Positions 40,984 through 50,481 of a DNA stretch of 64,000 nt are shown here, piece by piece. The translations under genes and the position numbers were made by a program. The stretch is from Streptomyces sp. NK08204 (GTDB taxonomy: Bacteria > Actinomycetota > Actinomycetes > Streptomycetales > Streptomycetaceae). Below the pieces are notes generated by a model that did not search any database, had not been told where the DNA came from, and saw nothing but the letters and a program-made list of their open reading frames with translations. The stretch's first letter is position 1, and each line of letters begins with the position of its first letter. The stretch lies in NCBI RefSeq assembly GCF_020400585.1, contig NZ_JAINVF010000027.1:1-64000 (forward strand), read 5' to 3'.

Positions 40984-42363
40984 TCAGGCAGCTGTGCGCA
41001 GGGCCTCCCGCCAGCGCACGTCGCCGCCCTGCACGGCGCCCTCCTTCGCCAGCGGCGACACGGGCACCGTGAGCCTGCGCGCCCACAGGACGCGTCCGGC
41101 CGCGATCGTGCCGGCGATGAGCAGACCGCCGGCGACCAGGGTGCCACGCGCTCCGGCCAGCCCCATGAGGAGGCCGAGGGCCGGCGGCCCGCCGAGGCTC
41201 CACACCGTGCCGATGCTGCTCCAGACGCCGAGCACCCGGCCCCGCAGGTGTGCGGGCGGGTCGGTCTGCAGTACCGCCGTACCCGCGGTGTCGGAGACGG
41301 ACTCGACGACGGCCATGGGCAGGACGAGCATCAGCAGGACGGCCAGCGACGGCGACAGCCCGGCCACCACCTGGAGCAGCCCGCCCGCCGCGGCCAGGGT
41401 GCCGACGAGCCGGACCGAGGGCCGGCGCATCCGGGCGCCGAGGACCGCACCGAGCGCGCCGCCCACGGCCAGGACGCTGGAGACGGTGCCGAACGCCCCC
41501 GCGCCGCCCGCGAGCGGCCCGGTGACGAGGACGGCCAGGGTGAGTCCGTAGTTGCGGCCGAAGACGGAGCTGATCCCGGTGACGCAGGCGAGCGCGACCA
41601 GCCGGGGCCGGCGCGCGAAGTAGGCGAGCCCCTCGCGCACGGACATGTCGGGCGCGGGCGTGTCGGCGGACACGGCAGGGGTGGCGTCGGCCGGGGCGCC
41701 CTGCGGGAAGGCGCCGGACGCCGGGCGGAGGAACGGTACGACCGAGGCGACGAACAGGAACGACACCCCGTTGGCGAGGTATGCCGCGGCCGTGCCGAGG
41801 AAGCCGACGGTCACGCCGGCCAGAGCGGTGCCGAGGAGCCGGCCGGAGCTGTGCACCAGCGCGCCGACGCCGATGGCCGAGGGAATGTCCTCCACGGGCA
41901 CGAGATCGTTGCCCAGCAGGGCACAGGCCGGCCCGTCGACGGTCGCGATGATGCCGGTCACGGCGGCGAGCACGAGCAGGGACGTCAGATCGAGCCGGCC
42001 GAGCGCCACCAGCACGGCCGTCGCGAGGGCCACCGCGCCGAGCAGGGCCTGACTGACGGCGACCGTCAGCCGACGCGGCCACCGGTCGACGGCGGCGCCC
42101 CCGAGAAGGCTCATGAGCAGAGCGGGCGCGGCCTGCACGGACATGGACAGGCCGGTTGCGGCGGCCGATCCGGTGATGTGCAGGACGAGCAGGTTCTGCA
42201 CCGTGAGCTGCATCCAGGTGCCGACGTTCGACACCAGGTTGGCGACCGACCACCATCGCATGCCGCGATGCCTCAGCGACCGCCAGGGCGAACGCGAGGG
42301 GCTGGTGGACGGCCGGTCGGCCGATTCGGGCGAGGACAGGACAGCGGAAGCAGAGGAAGACAC
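40984..42363 (-). CDS. MFS exporter (EntS/DHA3-like)
   Basis: A major facilitator of about 459 residues with 12 predicted helices. The first begins at RWWSVANLVSNVGTWMQLTVQ, the pattern of the DHA3 (EntS/macrolide) group; LGGAAVDRWPRRLTVAVSQ is motif A, and NDLVPVEDIPSAIGVGALV and RGRVLGVWSSIGTVWSLGG are typical later features. The start is uncertain: GTG 42363 is used, TTG 42384 would add seven residues, and neither has a clear ribosome site; the first 40 residues are hydrophilic and not conserved. It is divergent from the glycan operon and could export its product or intermediates, which is inference from position only. Confidence 0.85.
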   Translation of the reverse strand: MSSSASAVLSSPESADRPSTSPSRSPWRSLRHRGMRWWSVANLVSNVGTWMQLTVQNLLVLHITGSAAATGLSMSVQAAPALLMSLLGGAAVDRWPRRLTVAVSQALLGAVALATAVLVALGRLDLTSLLVLAAVTGIIATVDGPACALLGNDLVPVEDIPSAIGVGALVHSSGRLLGTALAGVTVGFLGTAAAYLANGVSFLFVASVVPFLRPASGAFPQGAPADATPAVSADTPAPDMSVREGLAYFARRPRLVALACVTGISSVFGRNYGLTLAVLVTGPLAGGAGAFGTVSSVLAVGGALGAVLGARMRRPSVRLVGTLAAAGGLLQVVAGLSPSLAVLLMLVLPMAVVESVSDTAGTAVLQTDPPAHLRGRVLGVWSSIGTVWSLGGPPALGLLMGLAGARGTLVAGGLLIAGTIAAGRVLWARRLTVPVSPLAKEGAVQGGDVRWREALRTAA

Positions 42364-42384
42364 AGTGGCGGCACTCGACAGCAA

Positions 42385-42877
42385 CAGGAGTCAGCGGCGG
42401 ACACGGGACCGAGGAGCCCGCGGCGCTGTCGCTGCAGCGTCCACCGAGTCGGTCACGGCTCGACCATCGTGGCAGACCGGACAGCCGAGCGGCGGGACCG
42501 GGCGTCGTCCGGGCCTGCGGACGGCCGCCAAGAGACCTTCTCCCACTGGCACTTGGGGCCTGAGTGTGGTTGCTCACAGGCGTGAGCCCAGCAGCGTTCG
42601 GGAACTGAAGCCGGCACGCCGGCCGGGGCCGCGGCGAAGAGGCAGGAGTTGCGAGCCGATCAGGCGAAGCGGACAGTAAGCATAAACGTGTGAAACGTAC
42701 TGGCCTGGGAACACCGTCTCGTACCGTCAGGAAGACGGCGGTCACGAAGGGCGCACCAAGCGCTCCCGCACAGAACGGCTCGGTGACCTCCCGCTCCCAC
42801 ACGTTCTCCGCGCTCAACGGTGAGCGCCACGTTCCCGGCGTTCGTGCGCCCTCGACGCGAACAAAGGACGTCCCACC
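42385..42877. other. Promoter-bearing gap before the glycan operon
   Basis: 493 bases between the divergent MFS and SDR genes. Short open frames (for instance 42690-42881) have no ribosome site or family match. The segment GACAGTAAGCATAAACGTG (about 42669) is the most AT-rich part and is the likeliest place for the operon promoter, but no clear -35/-10 pair is visible. Confidence 0.45.
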
Positions 42878-43870
42878 ATGACTGATGTGACGACGTGCAC
42901 ACCCTGGCGGCGTGCCGTGGTGACCGGCGGCGCCGGGTTCATCGGCAGCCATCTGTGCGAGCGCCTGCTGAATGCGGGTGTCGAAGTCGACTGCGCCGAC
43001 AACCTGTGCTCCGGAACACGCGACAACATCGCTCATCTGCGAGGCCGCCCGGGTTTCCGGTTCGTCGAGTGCGACGTCTGCGCCGCCGAGGCTCCGGGGC
43101 GTCTCGCGGGACCGTACGACCTGGTCCTGCACTTCGCCTGTCCCGCGTCGCCGGTCGACTACCTGCGGCTGCCTCTGGAAACACTCGACGTGGGCAGCCT
43201 GGGCACCCGCGGCATGCTGGCCCTTGCCGAACGGGACGGAGCGAGGTTCCTGCTCGCGTCGACCTCCGAGGTGTACGGCGACCCGCTCGTGCATCCCCAG
43301 CGCGAGGACTACTGGGGCAACGTCAACCCGGTCGGCCCGCGCAGTGTGTACGACGAGTCCAAGCGGTTCGCCGAGGCCCTGGTCACCGCCCATGTGCGCG
43401 CCAGGGACGCCGACGCGGGCATCGTGCGCCTGTTCAACACCTATGGGCCCCGGATGCGCGCCCACGACGGACGTGTGGTGCCCACCTTCGTCTGCCAGGC
43501 CCTGGCCGGCGAGCCGCTGACGGTGGCCGGGGACGGCAGTCAGACACGCTCCCTGTGCTACGTCGACGACACCGTCGAGGGCATTCTGCTGGTCGCCGCC
43601 AGCCGGTCCGTACGCCCGGTCAACATCGGCGGCACCGACGAGGTGACCGTGCGGGAGATAGCCGCCCGCGTCGTGGAGTTGACGGGCTCCTCCTCCCGGA
43701 TCGAGTTCGTCGACCGCCCCGCCGACGATCCGCAAAGGCGTCGGCCCGACATCGCGATGGCCCGTGAACTGCTGGGCTGGGCGCCCCGCGTGCCCTGGGA
43801 GGAGGGCATCAAGCAGACGATCGCCCACTTCGCGGCGCGGCCGCTGCCCGAGCCGGTCCCGCACTTCTGA
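42878..43870 (+). CDS. UDP-glucuronate decarboxylase-like NAD-dependent epimerase/dehydratase
   Basis: A 330-residue extended SDR. NAD site: VVTGGAGFIGSHLCERLL at about residues 14-31. HFACPASPVDYLRLPLETLD and TSEVYGDPLVHPQREDYWGNVNP, then YDESKR (catalytic Tyr/Lys) follow the signature of UDP-xylose synthases (UDP-glucuronate decarboxylases) more closely than that of the ADP-heptose epimerase HldD. SQTRSLCYVDDTVEGI and PVNIGGTDEVTVREIA complete the substrate site. It is the first gene of the operon (AGGAC 9 bases upstream) and separated from the next by 28 bases. It likely supplies a pentose or 4-keto sugar nucleotide for the glycan; the exact substrate is inferred. Confidence 0.82.
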   Translation: MTDVTTCTPWRRAVVTGGAGFIGSHLCERLLNAGVEVDCADNLCSGTRDNIAHLRGRPGFRFVECDVCAAEAPGRLAGPYDLVLHFACPASPVDYLRLPLETLDVGSLGTRGMLALAERDGARFLLASTSEVYGDPLVHPQREDYWGNVNPVGPRSVYDESKRFAEALVTAHVRARDADAGIVRLFNTYGPRMRAHDGRVVPTFVCQALAGEPLTVAGDGSQTRSLCYVDDTVEGILLVAASRSVRPVNIGGTDEVTVREIAARVVELTGSSSRIEFVDRPADDPQRRRPDIAMARELLGWAPRVPWEEGIKQTIAHFAARPLPEPVPHF

Positions 43871-43898
43871 GTCGTCCACCCCGCCCCACGGAGGCACC

Positions 43899-45533
43899 AT
43901 GCGCGTGCTGGGAATCAACGCCCTCTTCCACGACCCCGCCGCAGCTCTCGTCGTCGACGGCCGGATCGTGGCGGCGGCCGAGGAGGAGCGCTTCAGCCGG
44001 CGCAAGCACGGCAAGCGGCCCCTGCCGTTCTCCGCGTGGGAACTGCCCGAGCGTTCCGCCCGCTGGTGCCTGGAACACGCGGGCCTCACCCCGTCCGACC
44101 TCGACGCGGTCGCGTATTCCTACGAGCCGGAACTCGCGCTCCCCGCAGACCGGTTGGGCCTCGACGACCCCTGGGACCACCTGCGGCAGGAATACGCCCG
44201 CCGGGCGCCGGAGTTCCTCGCCGAGGCGCTGCCGGGCCTCGATGCGGACAAGGTCCGCTTCGTCGCCCACCACGTCGCGCACGCCGCCTCGGCGGGCCAG
44301 GCGTCTCCGTATCCGGACTGCGCCGTCCTGGTGCTGGACGGCCGCGGGGAGTGCGGCTCCCATCTCGCCGGCAGGTATGTGAACCGCGAACTGACCGTGC
44401 TGCACACGCAGTCACTGCCCGACTCGTTGGGCCTGTTCTACGAGGACCTCACCCAGCACCTCGGATTCCTGCGCAGCAGCGACGAGTTCAAGGTGATGGC
44501 CCTCGCCTCCTACGGCACCCCCCGCTTCCTGGAACGGCTGCGCAGCTACGTCCGCCTGGACGACGACGGCGGCTTCCGGGCCCGTCCCGTGCCCTGGGCG
44601 TCACTGGTGCCGCCCCGCCCGGCGGGTGGTGCCTGGACGCAGGAGCACGCCGACGCGGCGGCCAGCGCCCAGGCGTGTGTGGAGGAGGTCCTGCTCGGCC
44701 TGGGGCGGTGGCTGCACGAGCGTACCGGCGAGGACGTGCTGACCCTGGCGGGTGGCGTCGCGCTCAACTGTGTGGCCAACACCCGGCTGCACCGCGAGGG
44801 CCCCTTCCGCCGCGTCTGGGTGCAGCCCGCCGCCGGGGACGCGGGCACGGCCCTCGGCTCCGCGCTGCACGTCGCCCACCAGAAGGAGACGGTGGAGGCC
44901 ATGCCGACCGCCGCCCTGGGGCGGGGCTGGTCCGACGCCGAGCTGCGGGCCTGGCTGGAGCGTGCGGCCGTCCCGTACGAGGAGCCGGACGACATGGCCG
45001 AGACCGTCGCCGAGGAACTCGCCCGCGACGGCGTGGTGGCCTGGTTCCAGGGGCGCAGCGAGTACGGCCCCCGGGCCCTCGGACACCGCTCGCTGCTGGC
45101 CCATCCCGGCCGGGCCGCGAACCTGGAGCGGCTCAACGCGGTGAAGGGACGCGAGGAGTTCCGTCCGGTCGCCCCGATGGTGCTGGCCGAACGCGCCGCG
45201 GAACTGTTCGACGGCCCGCTGCCCAGCCCGTACATGCTGTTCGTGCACGACGTGCGTCCCGAGTGGCGTGAGCGCATCCCCGCGGTGGTGCACGTGGACG
45301 GGACGGCGCGGATCCAGACCGTGGACCGGGCGGCCGAGCCACTGGTGGCCCGCATGATCGACGGGTTCGAGCGCCGTACCGGGCTGCCCGTGGTGGTCAA
45401 CACCAGCCTCAACACCGCGGGGCGGCCCATGGTGGACGACCCGCGCGACGCCCTGGAGTGCTTCGGCTCGGCCCCCGTCGACCTGCTCGCGCTCGGCCCG
45501 TTCGCCGTGCGCCGGAAGAAGGTGTTCGCATGA
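43899..45533 (+). CDS. Carbamoyltransferase (NodU/CmcH/TobZ family)
   Basis: A 544-residue O-carbamoyltransferase. The N-terminal Kae1/ASKHA-like domain begins VLGINALFHDPAAALVVDG and carries the metal-binding HHVAHA at about residues 124-129 and VLDGRGE. LAGGVALNCVANTRL leads to the C-terminal carbamoyl-transfer domain with FQGRSEYGPRALGHRSLLA and VNTSLNTAGRPMVDDPRDAL. Such enzymes make carbamoyl-AMP from carbamoyl phosphate and ATP and pass it to a sugar hydroxyl in antibiotics, Nod factors or glycans. ATG 43899 has GGAG 6 bases upstream. It is coupled to the next gene by ATGA. It predicts a carbamoylated sugar in the product. Confidence 0.92.
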   Translation: MRVLGINALFHDPAAALVVDGRIVAAAEEERFSRRKHGKRPLPFSAWELPERSARWCLEHAGLTPSDLDAVAYSYEPELALPADRLGLDDPWDHLRQEYARRAPEFLAEALPGLDADKVRFVAHHVAHAASAGQASPYPDCAVLVLDGRGECGSHLAGRYVNRELTVLHTQSLPDSLGLFYEDLTQHLGFLRSSDEFKVMALASYGTPRFLERLRSYVRLDDDGGFRARPVPWASLVPPRPAGGAWTQEHADAAASAQACVEEVLLGLGRWLHERTGEDVLTLAGGVALNCVANTRLHREGPFRRVWVQPAAGDAGTALGSALHVAHQKETVEAMPTAALGRGWSDAELRAWLERAAVPYEEPDDMAETVAEELARDGVVAWFQGRSEYGPRALGHRSLLAHPGRAANLERLNAVKGREEFRPVAPMVLAERAAELFDGPLPSPYMLFVHDVRPEWRERIPAVVHVDGTARIQTVDRAAEPLVARMIDGFERRTGLPVVVNTSLNTAGRPMVDDPRDALECFGSAPVDLLALGPFAVRRKKVFA

Positions 45534-46633
45534 GGTGCGCCGCCGGGGTCCACGGGCCGGGGGCCTCCGTTCCCGCCGTTCCCGCCTACGCCGTCGTCGT
45601 CCCGACGATCGGGCGCGGCTGTCTCACCGACTGCCTGCGCGCACTGGCCGCGGCCGAGGGCCATCCGCCCGATGAGGTCGTCGTCGTGGACGACCGCGCG
45701 GAGGCCGCCACGCCGCTGCCGCTGGAGGCGGCGGGCGTCCTGCGCCCCCGGGTCCGCACGCTGCGCACCGGCGGACGCGGCCCGGCAGCCGCCCGCAACG
45801 CGGGATGGCGCACGGTGCGCGCGCCCTGGACCGTCTTCCTGGACGACGACGTGCAGGTGCTGCCCGACTGGTCCCGCCGTCTGGCCGAGGACCTCGCCTC
45901 GGCCGCCGCGACCACCGGCGGTGTGCAGGGGCGCCTGAGCGTTCCGCTCCCCCAGGGCCGCAGGCCCACCGACTGGGAGAGGGGCACCGCGGGCCTGGAA
46001 CGGGCGGCCTGGGCGACAGCGGACATGGCCTACCGCACGGCCGTGCTCCTGACGGTCGGGGGTTTCGACGAGAGGTTCCGCCGCGCCTTCCGGGAGGACG
46101 CCGACCTGGCACTGCGGGTGCGGGACGCAGGCTGGTCGCTGCACCGCGGGCGGCGCACCACCCGCCACCCGGTGCGGGCGGCCGGCCCGTGGGCGTCGGC
46201 ACGGGCCCAGCGCGGCAACGCGGACGACGCCCTGATGACCCGCCTGCACGGCCGCGGCTGGTGGGAACGGGCCCAGGCGCCACGCGGCCGGCTGCCCCGG
46301 CACGCACTCGTCACGGCCACGGCCCTGGCGGCACCCGCGCTCGCGCTGGCCGGCCGGCCGCGCGCCGCCCGCGGCGCCTGCGCCCTGTGGGCGCTGGGCA
46401 CCGCCGAGTTCGCCCTGGCCCGCATCCGGCCCGGCCCGCGTACCGCCCGGGAGAGCGCGACGATGCTCGCCACCAGCGTCGTCATCCCGCCCCTCGCGGT
46501 CGGCCACTGGCTCACCGGTCTGGTCAGGCACCGCGGGGCCGCGCCACTGACGGTTGCTTCCGCCGGGGCCCCGCCACGCCCCGCACCGGCGGCCTCCGCG
46601 CCGCCGGCCGCCGTGCCCGGGAGGACACCGTGA
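45530..46633 (+). CDS. Glycosyltransferase family 2
   Basis: A 367-residue GT2 enzyme with a GT-A fold. AYAVVVPTIGRGCLTDCL starts the nucleotide-binding part; VVVVDDRAE, PAAARNAGW and FLDDDVQVLPDW (the DxD-type metal site at about residues 103-114) follow, and GGFDERFRRAFREDADLALRVRDAGW is the acceptor-side loop. The last 110 residues have two hydrophobic stretches (ALVTATALAAPALALAG; SVVIPPLAVGHWLTGL), suggesting membrane association. It overlaps its neighbours by ATGA and GTGA, so translation is coupled. Confidence 0.9.
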   Translation: MRCAAGVHGPGASVPAVPAYAVVVPTIGRGCLTDCLRALAAAEGHPPDEVVVVDDRAEAATPLPLEAAGVLRPRVRTLRTGGRGPAAARNAGWRTVRAPWTVFLDDDVQVLPDWSRRLAEDLASAAATTGGVQGRLSVPLPQGRRPTDWERGTAGLERAAWATADMAYRTAVLLTVGGFDERFRRAFREDADLALRVRDAGWSLHRGRRTTRHPVRAAGPWASARAQRGNADDALMTRLHGRGWWERAQAPRGRLPRHALVTATALAAPALALAGRPRAARGACALWALGTAEFALARIRPGPRTARESATMLATSVVIPPLAVGHWLTGLVRHRGAAPLTVASAGAPPRPAPAASAPPAAVPGRTP

Positions 46634-47283
46634 GCGCGCACCTGACCGGACCGGCCTCCGAGGGCGTCGTGACGCCTCGGCCCCGGGGCCGGCCCGCCGC
46701 CGGGCGCACCGAGGGCCGCACGGGCGCCGCGCGGGCCGGGGCGGCGCGCGGCGCCCTCGCCGCCGTCCTCTTCGACCGCGACGGCACCCTGGTGGAGGAC
46801 GTTCCCTACAACGGTGACCCCGACCGGGTGCGGCTGCTGCCCGGCGCCCGGCAGGCCGTGGACCTGCTGCGTGCCGCGGGTGTCGCGACGGGTGTGGTGA
46901 GCAACCAGTCCGGCATCGGGCGCGGTCTGATCACCGACGCCGACGTCCGGCGCTGCAACGAGCGCGCCGACGCCCTGCTCGGCGGGCTCGGCACCTGGGT
47001 GTACTGCCCGCACCTGCCCGAGGACGGCTGCGACTGCCGCAAGCCGCGCCCCGGACTGGTCCGGGAGGCGGCCCGGCGCCTGGAGGTGCCGCCCGAGCAG
47101 TGCGTGGTGATCGGCGACATCGCGGCCGATGTGCTGGCCGCCGAGGCCGCCGGCGCCCGCGGCGTACTGGTGGCGGGCGCGGCGACGCGGCCCGAGGAGG
47201 TCGCCGCGGCACCCCGCACGGCCTCCGACCTGCTCACGGCGGTCCGGGAACTGCTGGCCGAGGCCCGAGGTCACGGCGCATGA
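46630..47283 (+). CDS. gmhB: D-glycero-D-manno-heptose 1,7-bisphosphate phosphatase
   Basis: A 217-residue HAD-superfamily (IIIA) phosphatase. LFDRDGTLVEDVPYNGDPDRV places the catalytic DxD at about residues 48-50; VVSNQSGIGRGL is motif II; the zinc loop C.H.......C.C appears in YCPHLPEDGCDCRKPRPGL at about 124-142; VVIGDIAADVLAA is motif IV. This combination is specific to GmhB. It removes the C7 phosphate of heptose bisphosphate between the two HldE steps. The first 40 residues are Arg/Ala/Gly-rich and not conserved. GTG start inside the previous stop (GTGA). Confidence 0.92.
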   Translation: MSAHLTGPASEGVVTPRPRGRPAAGRTEGRTGAARAGAARGALAAVLFDRDGTLVEDVPYNGDPDRVRLLPGARQAVDLLRAAGVATGVVSNQSGIGRGLITDADVRRCNERADALLGGLGTWVYCPHLPEDGCDCRKPRPGLVREAARRLEVPPEQCVVIGDIAADVLAAEAAGARGVLVAGAATRPEEVAAAPRTASDLLTAVRELLAEARGHGA

Positions 47284-48287
47284 AGGGACTGGTCGTCCGC
47301 CTCGACAGCTTCGGCGACGTGCTGCTCGCCGGGCCCGCGGTCCGGGCCGTCGCCGAGCACTGCCCGCATGTGACGATGCTGTGCGGGCCGGGCGGCGAAG
47401 GCGCCGCACGTCTGCTGCCCGGCGTCGACGACGTGATCGTCTGGGCGGCGCCCTGGGAGGGCTTCGACCCGCCGGCCGTCCAGGAGGCGGACGTCGACGG
47501 CCTGATCCGCCGCCTGCGGGAGGCCGCGTTCGACGCCGCGCTCGTCCTCACCTCGTTCCACCAGAGCCCGTTGCCCACCGCACTGCTGCTGCGGCTGGCC
47601 GGTGTCGGGCGGATCGGTGCCGAGAGCGTCGACCACCCCGGCCGGCTGCTCGACGTACGGCACCGGCGGCTGCCCGGCCGGCACGAGGCCGAGGCCGCGC
47701 TCGACACCGCCGTCGCCATGGGTTTCCTACCCCACCCGGGTGACGACGGCCGGCTGCGCGTCGTCCCGCCGCCCGACACGGCGGCCCTGACCGGCAACGG
47801 CCCGTACGTCGTCGTCCACCCCGGCGCGAGCGCGCCCGCCCGCACGTGGAGCCCCAAGCGCTGTGCCGAGGCGGTCGACCTGCTCACCGACGCCGGGCAC
47901 CGGGTCGTCGTCACCGGAGGCCCCGGCGAGCGGGAGCTGACCCGGCAGGTGAGCGGCGACGCCGCCGTGGACCTCGGCGGTCAGACCGACCACCGCACGC
48001 TCGCCGGTGTGCTGCGCCTGGCGGACGTCGTGGTCACCGGCAACACCGGCCCCGCGCACCTGGCCGCCGCCGTGGGGACGCCCGTCGTGTCGCTCTTCGC
48101 GCCCGTGGTCCCGGCCGGCCGGTGGGCACCGTACGGAGTGCCGTACGTGCTCCTCGGCGACCAGACGGCCCCGTGCGCGAACAGTCGCGCCCTCGAGTGC
48201 CCCGTCCCCGGCCATCCGTGCCTGGACGACGTCACGGGCGAGGACGTGGTCCGTGCGGTGCACCGACTCCTCCAGGAGGGCCCATGA
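47280..48287 (+). CDS. Glycosyltransferase family 9 (heptosyltransferase-like)
   Basis: A 335-residue GT-B enzyme of family GT9, the family of LPS heptosyltransferases that use ADP-heptose. The N-terminus GLVVRLDSFGDVLLAGPAVRAV and the C-terminal donor site VVVTGNTGPAHLAAAVGTPVVSLFAP (about residues 243-268) are diagnostic; PYVVVHPGASAPARTWSP is the family-specific linker motif. Presence beside GmhA, HldE and GmhB strongly suggests ADP-heptose as donor. ATGA overlaps on both sides. A second GT9 enzyme lies at 52.5 kb. Confidence 0.92.
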   Translation: MKGLVVRLDSFGDVLLAGPAVRAVAEHCPHVTMLCGPGGEGAARLLPGVDDVIVWAAPWEGFDPPAVQEADVDGLIRRLREAAFDAALVLTSFHQSPLPTALLLRLAGVGRIGAESVDHPGRLLDVRHRRLPGRHEAEAALDTAVAMGFLPHPGDDGRLRVVPPPDTAALTGNGPYVVVHPGASAPARTWSPKRCAEAVDLLTDAGHRVVVTGGPGERELTRQVSGDAAVDLGGQTDHRTLAGVLRLADVVVTGNTGPAHLAAAVGTPVVSLFAPVVPAGRWAPYGVPYVLLGDQTAPCANSRALECPVPGHPCLDDVTGEDVVRAVHRLLQEGP

Positions 48288-49246
48288 ACATCCTTGTCTG
48301 GCATGTGCACGGCTCGTGGCTCACCTCGTTCGTGCAGGGGCCGTACACCTTCCTCGTCCCGGTGACCCCGGACCGTGGTCCGGACGGACTGGGACGGGCC
48401 CGCACCTGGAAGTGGCCCGCGAGCGTACGTGAACTGACGCCCGCTCAGCTGCGGCGGGCCGACATCGACCTCATGGTGCTGCAACGGCCCCACGAACCGG
48501 AACTGGCCCGGCGGTGGACCGGCCGCCGCCCCGGCGTCGACGTGCCGGCCGTCTACGTCGAGCACAACAGCCCGCACGGGACGGCCGTGGACACCCGGCA
48601 CCCGCTGGCCGGGCGCGGCGACATCACGCTCGTCCACGTCACCCACTTCAACCACCTGATGTGGGACAACGGCCGGGCGCCGACCACGGTGATCGAGCAC
48701 GGCATCATCGACCCCGGCCGGCTGTGGACCGGCGAGGAGCGGCGGGCCGCCGTCGTCGTCAACGAACCGCTGCGGCGCGGCCGTACCACCGGAACGGACC
48801 TGCTGCCCCGGTTCGCGAGCTGGGCACCGCTGGACGTGTTCGGCATGCGCACCGGGGAACTCGCCGGTCACCTGGGGCTTTCACCCGAACGCTGCCGGAC
48901 CCGGGACCTGCCGCAGGGTGAGCTGCACCCGGCGATGGCCCGCTGCCGTCTCTATCTCCATCCCCTCCGCTGGACCTCCCTCGGACTGTCCCTGCTGGAG
49001 GCGATGTTCCTCGGCATGCCAGTGGTGGCGCTGGCCACGACCGAGGTGCGCGAGGCCGTCCCCGACGGAGCCGGCGTCGTCTCGAACCGGTTCGACGTCC
49101 TGCAGGACGCCGTCCGCGGCTTCCTCGCCGATCCCGCGTACGCACGGCGGACAGGGGAGGCCGCCCGGGCCGCGGCACAGGCCCGCTACGGAGAACGACG
49201 TTTCCGGGACGACTGGGAACGACTGATCAAGGAGGTCACCCGATGA
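48284..49246 (+). CDS. Glycosyltransferase, GT4-like
   Basis: A 320-residue GT-B glycosyltransferase. The N-terminus ILVWHVHGSWLTSFVQGPYT is unusual; AVYVEHNSPHG and VTHFNHLMWDNGRAPTTVIEHG follow. The donor domain ends with CRLYLHPLRWTSLGLSLLEAMFLGMPVVAL at about residues 224-253, with the family Glu. It is shorter than typical GT4 enzymes (about 370-400). Homologues occur in actinobacterial sugar clusters with the same partners. Substrates unknown. It overlaps neighbours by 4 bases each side. Confidence 0.87.
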   Translation: MNILVWHVHGSWLTSFVQGPYTFLVPVTPDRGPDGLGRARTWKWPASVRELTPAQLRRADIDLMVLQRPHEPELARRWTGRRPGVDVPAVYVEHNSPHGTAVDTRHPLAGRGDITLVHVTHFNHLMWDNGRAPTTVIEHGIIDPGRLWTGEERRAAVVVNEPLRRGRTTGTDLLPRFASWAPLDVFGMRTGELAGHLGLSPERCRTRDLPQGELHPAMARCRLYLHPLRWTSLGLSLLEAMFLGMPVVALATTEVREAVPDGAGVVSNRFDVLQDAVRGFLADPAYARRTGEAARAAAQARYGERRFRDDWERLIKEVTR

Positions 49247-50481
49247 GCCACCGTTGTCCCTCGGCCCGGCGCGTCGCCATGGTCTCCGAGCACGCCAGTC
49301 CGCTGGCCGAGCTCGGCGGTCCGGACGCGGGCGGCCAGAACGTCTACGTGGCCCAGCTCGCGGCGCACCTGACCCGGCGGGGCCACGAGGTGGTGGTGTA
49401 CACGCGCCGGGACGGTCCCCGGCTGCCGGACCGGGTCAGGACGCCGGACGGCGTGCAGGTCGTCCACGTGCCCGCCGGGCCGCCGGCGCCGATACCCAAG
49501 GACGAACTACTGCCCTACATACCGGAGTTCGGTGCCTGGCTGGCCCGGGAGTGGGCGACCGATCCGCCCGACGTCGTGCACGGGCACTTCTGGATGTCGG
49601 GGATGGCCGCGCTGGCGGGCGCACGCGAGCTCGGGCTGCCGGTGGTGCAGACGTACCACGCGCTCGGCACCGTGAAGAAACGCCACCAGGGCGCCGCCGA
49701 CACCAGCCCGCCCGACCGCGTCGCGATCGAGAAGGCCGTGGGGCACGAGTGCCGGGCGATCATCGCCACCTGCCGGGACGAGGTGGCGGAACTGGAGGCC
49801 ATGGGCCTGCCCCGCCGGCGCATCCGCGTCGTCCCCTGCGGAGTCGACCCCGACCGGTTCGCCCCGGTCCCCGGAGCACGAGGACAGCGGTCCGGGCCCC
49901 CGCGGCTGCTCACGGTCGGCCGGCTGGTGCCCCGCAAGGGCTTCGACCGCGCCATCCGTGCCCTGGCGAGCGTCCCGGACGCCCAACTGCTCATCGCCGG
50001 CGGTCCCGAACCCGCCCTGCTGTTCGGCGAACCGGAGGCGGAGCGCCTGTGGACGATCGCCTTCGAGTGCGGAGTCGGCAACCGGGTGGCGCTGCTGGGC
50101 GGCGTGAGCCGTGCGTGCATGCCGGGGCTGATGTCCAGCGCGGACCTCGTGCTGTCGCTGCCCAGCTACGAGCCGTTCGGCATCGTCCCGGTCGAGGCCA
50201 TGGCCTGCCGCACGCCCGTGGTCGCCACCGCGGTCGGCGGGCAGCTGGACACGATCGTGGACGGCCGCACCGGGGTCCTGGTCTCGCCCGACGACACGGA
50301 CGAGGACATCGGCCGGGCCGTGCGCCGCCTGCTCGACGATCCGGACCTGCTGGCCGAGTACGGCGCCCACGGACGCCGGCGCGTGCTCGACCGCTACACG
50401 TGGGACCGCGTCGCCGACGGCGTGACCCGCGTCTACAGCGCCGTCTCGTCCGTCCCCTCGCTCTCGGGAGTCGTCCGATGA
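49243..50481 (+). CDS. Glycosyltransferase family 4 (sucrose-phosphate-synthase/MshA-like)
   Basis: A 412-residue GT4 enzyme. The acceptor domain reads MVSEHASPLAELGGPDAGGQNVYVAQLAAHLTRRGHEV, with the GG.NVYV motif of MshA and sucrose synthases. The donor domain has LLTVGRLVPRKGFDRAI and the EX7E motif in PSYEPFGIVPVEAMACRTPVVAT at about residues 306-328. It probably transfers a nucleotide-activated hexose or pentose. ATG 49243 lies in the previous stop. The enzyme looks complete. Confidence 0.92.
   Translation: MSHRCPSARRVAMVSEHASPLAELGGPDAGGQNVYVAQLAAHLTRRGHEVVVYTRRDGPRLPDRVRTPDGVQVVHVPAGPPAPIPKDELLPYIPEFGAWLAREWATDPPDVVHGHFWMSGMAALAGARELGLPVVQTYHALGTVKKRHQGAADTSPPDRVAIEKAVGHECRAIIATCRDEVAELEAMGLPRRRIRVVPCGVDPDRFAPVPGARGQRSGPPRLLTVGRLVPRKGFDRAIRALASVPDAQLLIAGGPEPALLFGEPEAERLWTIAFECGVGNRVALLGGVSRACMPGLMSSADLVLSLPSYEPFGIVPVEAMACRTPVVATAVGGQLDTIVDGRTGVLVSPDDTDEDIGRAVRRLLDDPDLLAEYGAHGRRRVLDRYTWDRVADGVTRVYSAVSSVPSLSGVVR

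Noticed and set aside
42690..42881. A 63-codon open frame before the glycan operon
   Set aside because: No ribosome site, no hydrophobic or domain pattern, composition like non-coding sequence; it overlaps the operon's first start.
42878..43870. The operon's SDR as HldD, the ADP-heptose epimerase
   Set aside because: Its ACPASPVDY and YWGNVNPVGPR...YDESKR blocks are those of UDP-glucuronate decarboxylases, not HldD.
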